Positions 1 through 11,147 of a stretch of 64,000 nucleotides of DNA are shown here, piece by piece. This stretch comes from Elysia chlorotica (lineage: Eukaryota > Mollusca > Gastropoda > Plakobranchidae): the NCBI GenBank assembly GCA_003991915.1, contig RQTK01000536.1:18500-82499 (forward strand). Reading direction: 5' to 3'. The notes beneath the pieces are model-generated. The model made no database searches. It was not told where the DNA came from and saw only the letters and a program-made list of their open reading frames with translations. Each line of letters opens with the position of its first letter. The first letter of the stretch is position 1. Both the position numbers and the translations under genes were made by a program.

Positions 1-17
1 CCAGTCTACACCCAGAA

Positions 18-160
18 CTAGATCTAGATCTAGACCTAGATGATCTCTAGATCTAGATTCTAGTCAACTAGATTTTATATCTAACCAGAAAAGCAGCTAC
101 TATCTAGATGATAGGTCTCTAGATCTAGATCTAGTAGACCTCTAGATTCTAGCAAGATGT
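18..160. repeat. AGATCT/CTAGAT-rich low-complexity patch
   Basis: Degenerate repeats of the palindromic hexamer AGATCT and of CTAGATCTAG cover this stretch. Short islands of the same motif recur near 13130-13150, 19940-19960, 49185-49200 and 52695-52712, so it is a genome-wide simple repeat rather than a unique element. No coding potential is seen. It lies in the intron or leader before the first visible INIP exon. Confidence 0.6.
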
Positions 161-989
161 CAAGTGTGCCACATACACCATCAATGTCTGGAGGAACTCA
201 TGGTTTGTAGAGATACTGTGTACAGTGTTCCAAGCTGATATGTGTTGTAATTGCATCTATAGAGATATAGAGGGCAGACTTTACAATATTGGTACTCCTT
301 ACCCTGCAGTCTCGTCTCTCTTTACATAAAGGCTATATATATATATTCGATATCCATAAGGGAAAGGTAGTTAAATTGATGTAAAAAGCTTGCTGGTTCA
401 AAAACATAATTTTGAAGAAAAATTTTTTCAATATATATACTTTTGGCCTAACTTTATGGTGCACGAAATTCTGTTACTGAAGGCACTAAATATTTTGTCT
501 TTAATCAACTAGGTCATTAGATCTAGTCAATATGGATCCAATAACCTTGCCCTATTTAGTGAATATGTCAATTTTTATAGTTAAATTAGTTTACAGTCCC
601 TGTCATCTTTTCTTAAAAAAATTGATTCCCGGTAGGGTGTGTTTGATAATTAACATGTGCTCTCGTTTGGTAACTTTGATGTAAAAAAAAATTGATCACG
701 GTCTGAATCTAGCTAAAGCTTAGCTAGATCCAATCAAGGTGTATCTAATGTGATAGGTACATTGTATGGCTTTTTGGAAGATATCTTTAACATTACATTT
801 TTTAAGACAAATAGATGTGTGTTTCCCTCTTTTTTAAACAATCAAAGATACTGCTCTTTCATAAAAAAATCGACCCATTGACCATACTTGATTAATCTGA
901 AAATAGGATTTGTCAATGTAAATTATTATATATATTGATAACTCAAATTTGACTTTTTATTTTACTGTGCTTTGTTGTTTTGTTAACAG
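161..989. other. Intron/upstream sequence of the INIP homologue, nothing recognised
   Basis: AT-rich sequence ending in a clear 3' splice site (TTAACAG) directly before the first recognisable INIP exon. I see no exon with a start codon that would join in the right phase, so the first coding exon is probably outside the window or too short to recognise here. Confidence 0.5.
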
Positions 990-3900
990 AACACAGAAAC
1001 CGAAAACTCCTGGAACATATTCAGGAACAGAAGAAACGTTTGCAACATGGGCACCACAGCAGTGCTGGCAGGCAAGTTGAAATTGTGTTTGAATGGCTTT
1101 TCCAATTGATATGATATGGAATAGAAAACAAAAATGTTGTAGGTTTTTTTGTTTGTTTGTTGTTGTTTTTATTCATAAGATTGACTTTTTCAAACATAAG
1201 CTTTTTTGTTCAAAGAACTTTTGAAAGATATCTCTATAAATTAAAATTTGGATATGTACCACCAGATTTTCCTTTATAATATTTACTATGGCTTCCACTG
1301 TATATCACTAATGGTTGCAAAGAAAATTTGAAAGGGAGGAAAAAAAAGATTTTTAACTTAATTTGGCTAAATGTGCTCTTACTCCAATCTAATCATGTGG
1401 TTAGATAGCCTTATGAATTAAATTATAAATCTCAGTTTTCACCTGAATTGTTATTGATATGAGAATCTTTGAGATTTTAAATTACTAAATAATTTTAACT
1501 TTAGTATTTCGAATAAAGTTATTACAACTACAATAATTATGTTTACAAAAGTTTTGTATTGCTTTCTGGTTCTTATATTAATTTTCTGTAAATCAAACTT
1601 TTAAAGTTCCACAAGTGCCATAAGTGTGCCGCCTTCTCCTATATTGGTTGGATCCCCATCTACTGTTGGAGGAGTAAGCATTATTTATCTCTTGTTATTT
1701 TAAAAAGAAATAGCACTAGATGGAACAATAGTTGTTTTTGTTTTTTTTTATTAAGGTTGTAAAGACTGATGGAATAGTTCAACTTTAAAGGTTTGAAACC
1801 TCAAGAATTCTGCAAAATTATATCTAGCCAGATATTGAGACAATATTCTTCTTAACTGGAACTATCAGTAACATATCCATTAAAGAGGATCAATATCTTT
1901 TTTTATCTTTCCCGCACCTTAATAAATTAGCTTCTGAATATTTCAATTTTTTTAATTTAATGTGTACGGCGAAGGCAGGACTTTGTTAAAAAATAGTTTG
2001 AAATCTATAATATAGATATATAGAAATATATTATATTTCTTTAATGAAACAATTATACTATATGTTCAGCAGAATGTTATAGATATAATCAAAATAAAAA
2101 CCTAATAATTCAATTTACACAATATGGATACTGTACTACCATACTGAATATCATTTTTGTTGCTAGAAGAACGTATATGTCACGAAACACTGACTTTATT
2201 TCTCTTAATGTATCACTGCACTGACACTTTAATCCTAATTTAGTGCTTATGTTATTTTCCTCAGTCTTTAACAGCAGAATATGCCAGTATCAGTAATCCT
2301 CAGCAAAGAACAGCTTTACAGGTCAGTTTTATCGTCATCTTTGTCTGTTTCTTTCCTAAGATTAAGCCACACAACTTGTGTATAGATGATTTGAGAGTTT
2401 GTTTTCATCTAATCTTTACCAATTAATCGCGGCACGCCAGTTGATTGTCCTGTGAAAGAACTACTGTTTCCGCTTGCGGTTACTTCACTGACTTAGCACC
2501 TTCTGACTGGGCATTGTAGGGTGCCGAGTAGCTGCCACTGATAGTGGGTTTTCATTCATTCTTTAGTCCACCTTTTTCTATCACGGTAAAAACTTGTGAA
2601 TGGGTGTGGGAATGCTCTTAAAATGTCAACCAATAAAATCAATGAATAGTTTGGAGGGTTCTCGGCCTCCCAGTCACATTATGACAGTTATATCACTGAT
2701 GAAAGCCTGAATCTCTAAGAAAGGAGAGGGCTAAGGTAGGAGCACGATACCCCCTGTAGAGTTCTTGGGTAACCTGGCAGTGTTTAGCCCCCGTGTATAA
2801 AGATGGTTGAACCATTGATCTGGGGGAGGATGGTGATGAAAGCCCAGCTTTGACTGATTCACATAGAAACGCTGCTCCATGAAACACAAAGACAGACACA
2901 CATACACTGATGTGAAACAGGTGCTGGCTACATTGCATGTTGAACTCAGGTCTTTCATGTGATTGTGGGCTTGTAATTGACTTGCTTGATAATCTTTGAT
3001 CATAACCGCCTCATGATAGCTCCGTCTGTCGTGGCCTGCGTTTTCAAGCAGACATTGCGATTCCCGACATGTGTCCAAAAATTTAGTCTGATACCTTTCT
3101 AGAAATTCGTTCTAGAAAATCAGTCTCCAGTGCTTGGGACTGAGGAGCAAGAGGTCCAAGGTTCAAATCTTTGGTGTCGCCGCTCTTTTTTCATCCACTC
3201 AGTTTTTTTTGTGTGCCCATCTCTGTAGGAAACCTATGGCCTATGGGACATAATATTTATTTGAAAATGGCATTTTTATCAATCTTCGGCGCCAGATATC
3301 TCTAGCATTAGTGCTCTGGATTGAAGAGTAGGAGGTCAACGGTTTGATCCTCAGCTGAAATTTCCATTTCTGTATTGTAAAATTTTTAATTGGGACTACA
3401 AGGGTTCTATATACATAACCTTTTCAGTCAAGAGACACATTATGCACACAGGAGGAATATTTTTCTATGTAAAAAAGGATTCAATCTGAAACATACCACT
3501 CCCACAGCTTTTTAAAATTTAATAATTTTAATTGTGATCACATGCAGGAAAGAAAGCAATAACTAGCTTCTCCTTTATTCCTCCCAGACGACTAGTAATA
3601 AACAATTATTTAGAAGCAGAAACCAACAAGATAGTGAAATCAACCAACTTCTCATCGCAAAAGAAACATATAGTTTTATGAACTTACTAGAAATAACGAA
3701 AAAAAGTATCAGCGATAACAGCGCAACACTCAGAACATCAGTTAACCAGGTGAACTGTACTGTCACGTCCCATTTTTTCACACCTAGTCACCTGTGCCAG
3801 ACCCAGATTGACCATCTGCCTTCAAAGCGGATGTATGGGTTGAGTGGAGTCAAAATAAAACAACATTTTTTGTGTGTGGCACCATTGCAACACAGTTCAG

Positions 3901-4549
3901 TGATTCATCTTTATTGCTAGTATTTTATACTGTAGTTATTCGTCACTCACACCCAGAGTTATTTGGTTAAAACATCTTACTGTCACTTCCCATGTATGAT
4001 GATTTTTGTAAGAGTAAGAATATTGAAAAAAAATATTTGATTTTCATGTATTTGATTTTAGACATAGTGTTCCTAATTTGCCTATGAAAATAATATGCTT
4101 ATCACATTTTACGAACTTACGTATAATACATTTTGACATTTGAGATAAAATGGAGAATAACTAAAATTAAGAAAAATGTTTTAATTGTACATGTTTTCAA
4201 TTTTTTTTTTTTTTTTTTTTTTTAATAATAGTGAAGTTTTTCGTTTTCTTTTCTTTTTTTTTTTTAATTTAATGATTACAAAACAAAATTAAAATTTAAC
4301 TTATACCATAAGTGATTGTTTTATGCTTATTAGGTTGGAAAACCTTTTTTTTCTTTTCTGTTTTTTCTTTCGTTTGCTCACAGCACATGTTTACAATGTA
4401 AAAGCTCATGTTGGAAATGTGTCGCTTTCTTTTTGTAGCATGCACATATGAACTCTGTTGGTTACTTCATCACACAAGACTCATCTTTTGGAAATCTCAT
4501 TCTACCAGTTCTTCCGCGCATAAATGATCCAAAAGCTGATGTGAAGTGA
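990..4549 (+). CDS. INIP: SOSS complex subunit C (INIP) homologue, last four coding exons, 5' partial
   Basis: Exons 990-1071, 1607-1673, 2265-2321 and 4439-4549 join in consistent phase and end in TGA. Known role of the family: INIP (SOSS-C, about 104 residues in vertebrates) binds the INTS3-hSSB complex on single-stranded DNA and supports the nuclear response to double-strand breaks. The decisive evidence is the last exon, which carries the block GYFITQDSSFGNLILPVLPR preceded by ALQHAHMNSV. This is the highly conserved C-terminus of the family. The first visible exon encodes a charged helix (RKLLEHIQEQKKRLQ), matching the family's N-terminal helix. The middle (a Ser/Pro-rich exon, then TAEYASISNPQQRTALQ) is more divergent. 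Intron 1 appears to use a GC donor (GGCAG/GCAAGT); with it, the codon across the junction becomes AGT and the frame stays open. The start codon is not seen. The family call is secure from the C-terminus. Confidence 0.85.
2400..3080. other. GC-richer unassigned segment in the last INIP intron
   Basis: This part of the 2322-4438 intron is less AT-rich than its surroundings. It holds short overlapping open frames on the - strand with no recognisable domain. It is probably an old interspersed repeat, but no terminal repeats, target-site duplications or family motif are visible. Confidence 0.3.
3120..3190 (+). repeat. tRNA-like SINE head (first of a pair)
   Basis: The stretch around AGGTCCAAGGTTCAAATCTT contains a good RNA polymerase III B-box (GGTTCAAATC). 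It is preceded by a diverged A-box-like CAGTGCTTGGGACTGAGGAGC. A similar unit follows about 180 bp downstream. A functional tRNA is unlikely because no acceptor stem pairing is apparent. Confidence 0.4.
3298..3365 (+). repeat. tRNA-like SINE head (second of a pair)
   Basis: The unit TAGTGCTCTGGATTGAAGAG then GGTCAACGGTTTGATCC parallels the unit at 3120-3190, with the B-box-like GGTTTGATCC in the same relative place. The two may be tandem or successive insertions of one SINE family inside the INIP intron. Confidence 0.4.
4199..4265. repeat. Poly-T tracts in the last INIP intron
   Basis: A run of about 23 T residues is followed by further T-rich sequence. It could be the inverted poly-A tail of a - strand retroelement, or simply a long pyrimidine tract. 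No adjoining element is recognised. Confidence 0.5.
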
Positions 4550-4609
4550 TCCATGATTTTTAATTTACTGTTTTCTTCATTGTGTTGTTGATGTTTTTTT
4601 TATTTTTTA

Positions 4610-4615
4610 AATAAA
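4610..4615 (+). terminator. Polyadenylation signal AATAAA of the INIP homologue
   Basis: A canonical AATAAA lies 61 nt after the INIP stop codon, in a T-rich 3' flank. It is the first such hexamer downstream of the coding region and predicts a very short 3' UTR. Confidence 0.55.
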
Positions 4616-4717
4616 GATGGATCTTTCATGAATTTAGCAGGAGAGAAAGCATTTTTTTTACTTAAGGATATGGCAGCACCAGATCAATATTTGATCATGG
4701 ATACCCATGGATAACAT

Positions 4718-4960
4718 TAGCGGTGCGTGGTAGTCGTAGGCTTCCATCGCAGGAGGTTTGTGGTTTGAGCCCTGGCCCTACTGGTTGGGTCGGTGTCAGT
4801 TTAATTTGACTGGCTGAGACATGAGTCATGCTATCCCCGACATGTCATGTGTGAGGCAGCACTGAAAATTGTCACTGTCAGACGCCATCTTTGGGCCCGT
4901 CCACAATATAGCCTATATAGTGCTGATGTTGGATGTTTAACTCAACTCTCTCTCAACTCT
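4718..4960 (+). repeat. tRNA-derived SINE, copy A
   Basis: A B-box-like GGTTTGAGCCC is followed by a body with the signatures TACTGGTTGGGTCGGTGTCA, GGCTGAGACATGAGTCATG and CCACAATATAGCCTATATAG. The 3' tail is GCTGATGTTGGATGTTTAAC plus CTCAAC-type repeats. The same body and tail recur at 45172-45425 (+), 42520-42767 (-), 53081-53296 (-) and 55970-56151 (-). This makes it an interspersed SINE family rather than a chance match. Confidence 0.75.
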
Positions 4961-7900
4961 GGATAACATTATTGATGATAGCATGTATTTCAACCAACTC
5001 TAAACATTAATTAATTGTTGACATTATTCTGAGATAATCACTTCCCTTAGTTATATTATTAACACTTAAATTTGTCATAGGAACAGTTAACTTGCAGCAC
5101 AACTTACTTACTGTTATGTTTTTCTGTTATTTGCATCCTTTTATAAGAAAACTCTCTTGTAGTAATGGAAGGATTAACAAAAATGAATGAAAGTAAAGTT
5201 AAGATGTTGGAGTTAGGTTCAGGCAGAGCAGAGAGCAACATGCAGTGGTGGCCCAGAAGTTACACTCTTGATATATTTTTCAAACTTTATATCAAGGAGT
5301 ACCTTGGACCTTTACAAAAAAAGAGTGAAATTAATTCCAAGCTAATGAAATCTTGAAAATTTTAAATTTCTTTTGGACTGACAATGATATCACTTGTTAT
5401 TTTGTTTAAGAAATAAATGATAGGCTCTGTTTAATTGTTACTAGTTGATATTTTCATAATATATTCAAATAAATAAAAAGTGGCTGAAAAATGGGGATAG
5501 GCCGATTTTAAAAGATTCATGTTGGGACAGATTGTCTGTATATATCCTCAATGCATCCCTGATAATTTTAATTATCTTTTCATAGATGAATTGCATCTTC
5601 AGGCTTGTTTATATATTTAAGCTGCTTCTTTTATTTCTGTTTATTTTGTCATGCATTATGGAATGAAAGGTGATGTTTAAATGACGATATTGTATTAACA
5701 GCTTTTCATACAAATATGAATTTACTATCCTGATTGTTGAGCAAGAGAAAAATCAATAAACATGAGTTTTTTTAAAGAATTTGTTTTCCATATTTCTTTA
5801 ATTTATGATTGTTTCCGTTTTTAGTTTGTAATTTATCCACTGACAAATTATGCACCTTTTATGATAATAGACTGATATGAATACAAAGTTCATAGCTTGA
5901 ATCCTTTTCAGGCTGAGGGAAACAACTTTTAAAAGTGAGTGTGAGAACATTGTATGTGTAGGATGATGAAGATATAAAAATGATTAGGAAGAAAAGCAGG
6001 TATGTAAGAGATGGGTTGTGAGAGTGACTTGAAAACCAACCTTAGTTGTATTCCAGTCTACAACTCAACATTGGCCATATCTGGCAAGGGGTGAGATTTT
6101 CATGTAGGATTCAACTTTTTAAAGGCATAGTTGTATTTCCTTGCAATGCAAAGTGTGTAATGTATCAAGTTTTGTACCTTTCAATTCCTTATTGGACCCC
6201 AAATTGGGGATTTTAAGAAGATTAAAGTTCCGCATCCACCCTTAAGGTTTTAATGATCCTTTCATCCCCCTTTGAATAACAGCCTAACCTATTTCAGCAA
6301 ACATGTTGCTATTTGTATAATTTTGGGTCATAAATGATCTTTATTTTGAGCAAAAATATTTGATTTCATAGATGAAAATAGCAATTCCAAAATATGTTGC
6401 ACTTCTCTCTGTCAACATGTATTTTATTATTTATTTCAAAATCAAATTAAGGGATTATGGTTTAAATATAGAATTGATTAATTTATTTACATTTACAAAC
6501 TAGTAGTAAAAAACTGACTATAGTGATGAATTTCATAAATTTAAAAAAAAATTATTTATTATGAAAATTTTGGTCTTTATCAAACAGCAACGCAAAATGT
6601 GACTTGGATTTCCACAATTCTATTCCCAAGCATAAACAGGATTCACTTTGTGATAAAAGACGTGAATGAAAGCTTTCATATGAACACAAAGCCGTAGCAC
6701 CAAATAGTTTTTGTTTTCTTTTAATTGTTATTGAATTGTAAAGTGTTGCAGCACTAGCTGAATAAAGTGCTATATAAGAATAATTATGTTAGTATTAATA
6801 GTAGCAATGTAACATTGCATTGCGCTTGAAAAAATAAACAAAGTACATGGACCCTAGATCTTGTTGTCAGAATAATCAAATATTAAAATATACATTGTGC
6901 AATACGCATCTATGCTATCACCTTATGTAAATTTATTTAATGCAAAGATTATAGATATACATACAACTTCTATAAATTTTCAAATAATTTACTGTTTCAC
7001 AAAGTTAAGAAAGGTATTCAGTAGGGTTTTTGCAGCAACATGCCAAGAAGTGGAAAAAAAATAATAAAGGAATGGCTCGTTTCAGCTAAAAATTTCTGTA
7101 TCAAAATAAATAAAATATATCTTGAAATTCAGTGAGATTTGCATTTAATAAAAATGTAAAAAAAAATCAATTTCAAATCTTTAAGCATGAATATATATTT
7201 TTATCTAATCTATATTTACGAAAGTACACAGTCTACTGTACATTTTATCTGAATAACAATTAACATGTCACTAAATTGGCCTTATAACAAAATATTAGCT
7301 GCAACATCTATTTCATTAACCTTCACCTCCACTTGTGGGTAGAAAACACCCAGGCAGTAAAAAATCTGCAATTAATTCTTTTTAATGTTGCCAATTTCAA
7401 GATTAAAACTAATATGTATTTCTCAATTTGTTTTTTTATACCTCAATCTGTGTTGTTCCTTTCTCAAAATAATAATTTATTGATTTTTTCACATTTTTTT
7501 TCCTGATCCATATGGTTTCTCTTGATATGTCACTGGGTGGTTTTAAACCCACAAATGGCTTATACTTATAGCAATGAGTGGCAGTGAAGGTTAAAGGTGA
7601 TTCCAAAATCCTGTATACATGTATATAAAAGAGATCTTCACTTTTCATGCTCAAGCTCTGTGAGTATCATATTTCAGAGGATGGATATGAAGATAAAAAC
7701 TGAAGCTTTGATGCAATTCATGACACAAATGAGATTATGAATTATGCATGATAGTGTTACAACACTTTAAAGGCAGCAAATAAATGTGTTTACGGCTTTG
7801 AGGTTGACAGGGTATTTTAATTTTATAATAAAGTAGAAACTAATGTAATGATATCTTCAGGGTAAAAAATCTTATAAATACTAAGGACATTGGTTTTAAA

Positions 7901-9147
7901 AGCATAAACTTTGAATCTTTTGTTTTAATAAATGAACTGACACCAACTATAGCATATAAATCCTGATTGAAAAATTCAAGTCAATAACATTTTGTAAGTT
8001 ACACTATAATAATCTGTACATTTTAAACCTCCATATAACCAAGTATAAAACTAAAACATTAAAAAAACTTGCATTAGATTAATAATTCAAGTTTTGATAT
8101 AATTTTACAATAAGTATATTTCATATAACATGAACATTTAACATGTACTGTATTTCAGGTAAATGTATAATTATGTAAATATGACATATGTGTTTAAAAA
8201 AAGCAGCCTATATTAGAAACAATCTCAAAGAAGTTTAATCAAATCCATGTTATTAGAGCAAAAACATACAATGAACTGTTACCTATTACTCTTTAAATTT
8301 CCTATAAAATTAAGTAGTAATAATGGTTCTCCACATGAAGGAAAGAAACTTTGTTTGTTTTTGATATTGTTTTTTGTAAACTGAGATAGGAAAAATTTGG
8401 AGACCTAGATTAAAAGTAGAAGATCCTTTTTCCTCTACAGTATATCAATGCATTAAGTCCATACTTAAAATACAAAGGACCATAAATAAATGTGATATAA
8501 ACGGCACAATAATAAAAAAACATAAAATTCCATGAGTAAACTTTGCATGAAAAACTCACAACAAAGTAAAATTCGAAGTAAAAATATAGTGGCATGTGGA
8601 GGTTGCTATGGGAAATATATAGAATATTAAAATTTTATAGAAAAGAACTGATTTGTAAAGCATTAATTTTAACATAAAAGTGTACACTTTATAATTAAAC
8701 GAAAGCTGTATGATATATATACGCTAGCTTTTTGATCTGTGTATTACCTAATATAATAACTATCACAATTGTTCATAAACTTTGATTCAAAGACACCTCT
8801 CCATTTCCTTTTTTGTTCATTTCTAGAGTGAAACTTAATCAAACAAACATGGTTTTCATTCAGGAGGCTTAATATATTGCTAAGAGTCTTTTCATAACAA
8901 TGCCTATGTGCCTCAACTAATTCTCTCCTATGCAACTATAACAAAATGTTTTTAACTCAATTATGTTTAACTTGCATTTACAAAGGGCTTTGTCACAAAA
9001 AAGGATTTTGATCTAAAATCCATTCTTTCTTTCCCATTTTTTTTTTCACAGGAAATCCAAAGTGAGCTGCATATTTTTCTCACCAAAGGAATTCCTTTTG
9101 TTCATTTCTCGTTTGATTTTTTGGCACAAGAACAGAATTTTTCAACT
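4961..9147. other. Intergenic DNA plus probable 3' UTR of the TRP-like gene; no gene seen
   Basis: AT-rich DNA between two convergently transcribed genes. The right part should hold the 3' UTR of the channel gene, whose spliced stop is at 9148. Hexamers TTTATT (AATAAA on the - strand) occur near 7477 and 6550 and are candidate poly-A signals, but neither is compelling. Short open frames, such as 5165-5356, show no domain or splice support. Confidence 0.5.
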
Positions 9148-11116
9148 TCAACAATTGGTTGCATCCTCAGCCTCTTTAGTCTGAAAAGAGAGAAAATCAA
9201 AACGAAAACTGTTGATTAACAGTAAAACTTTAAAATATACAAAAGCGGCTTTCTATGGAACTGGTACTGTTTTAAACAAAACTTGGAAGTAGCCTCAGAT
9301 TGCAAAAGCACTATTTTGATCGCTAAAAGTGACCAACAGAAATGGTTGAAACAAAACAAAAAGTTTTAAATCATATTTCTGTCAAACTTCTGAAGATCAA
9401 CTGTAAAGTGATTACTTAAGACTGAAGACTGATAGCTTAAATATAAATGTGGTTCCCCCTCCTGATAAATTGTACCGTTTCCTAAAAGGCAGCGAGTAAA
9501 GTAAAAACTAAGGGATAGTTCACTGCTGTCCCAACTGACAGAAAGCTGTCCTCTGAAATCCAAGAACAAAATATATCGTCAAAACAAATTGTAAGATGAG
9601 GACCAAAAACTCGTTCACACTGAACATTGAACAACATCAATATATTAATTAGATGCCATAGAAAGCAAAAAAACATTTCAAGTCATGTCTACCCTTTGAG
9701 GTCTGATTCCATTCTCCCTTCTATTTCTAACTCAAAACACACAAGTATTCGTTAACTAGGCATAGACACCCAAATGCACAAAATTAAATTTTTTTCATAA
9801 AAGGAAAAAAAAAGAACTTTATAGAATTTTTACTTTACCTCACAACCTTTATGAAAAGATGGAAAAAAAAGAAAGTAGTAAAGTAGGTATTACTTTTGTT
9901 CACATTCAAGACTTTCAAGAACATTGCACAAAAAAGAGGTAAGTACATATAGCTTTGTGTGATGAAAAGGTTAGCAATAAAAGCCAATTTGCATAGAAGA
10001 TGTAATAAAATCTTTGGACAAAATAAAAGAAGCAAATAAATGGGCTTGGAAGAATCACAAAGCAGCATACAATTTGCAAGATGGGCATTGGCAAGTTTTA
10101 CTTTTACATGTAGCAAATTTAAAATGAAGTGAGCCATCTCTTTTTTTTCTGTTTGTTTCTCATTTGTCTGAGTTAAAGATAAATATTTAAATAATTTAAA
10201 TACAAATTTTGGGTGCATGAAGCAACAAAAAAAAGCCCATGCATAATACTGGCATAAAAGTACATCTTTAAGAGGTGAAATTAGATATATCTACTACTGA
10301 CCAGGCAAAAAAGGATTATGCATCTGAAACCAATGGCTAAAACAGTCAAAAGCTTTTCAGATAAAATATGTGTTTCAATTAATACTAAAAAAAAAAATCT
10401 AATAGTGAAACCAAATCTGTACAGGATTGTCCAAAAATGAAGTTTCAAGAAGAGACAGGGAACAACAAGCAGTTAAGGGAAATGCAGATGAAAGAGAGAT
10501 AGAAATAGATATACAAACTTAAAAAAAAAAATTATTAGAAAGGGGGAGGGGGGAAAAGGGGGATATTGAGATAAGAAAAGGGAGAAAAAATAACATCAGC
10601 ATCTTTGAATGAACTTTTTCAACACAGTTGTGATAATATGAAAGTTTTTCATCTAAAAGATACAGGCTGAAATAAATATGAGTTAACTGTTAGTATAAGT
10701 ATTATGACTACCAGTACTTCAACTTTAATCAACATAGTCACATTATGGAGAAAAAAGTTGCAAAAGAATAAGTATGATGTATACAAATTAGCACTCAACA
10801 AAAAAATCGACATTGGTCTTAACTTTTACATCAATAACATTATGAACTGCACTATTTTAGCACAAAGAATTGAAATTTGTCGAGATGGTAAAAAATACAC
10901 ATTAATTCAATGCTTGTGACTTCAGATTGGATTCCTAAATCATGTACCTAAATCATCTCTTGCCACTTTCTTAGCTGTTTGGCAGAACCACTGATAATCT
11001 ATATTTAAAAATGTATACTATGACCTTTTCTGAATTAACTTTGATAATTATAGAGAAACATTTTAATACAGTATAAAACTTTAAAAAATATTGTTGCTGT
11101 TTTTGTTGTTGTTTTT

Positions 11117-11147
<31 letters not shown>

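Noticed and set aside
9835..10218. 127-codon - strand frame
   Set aside because: AT-driven Leu/Phe/Lys-rich frame in the last intron of the channel gene; no domain and no acceptor/donor in phase.
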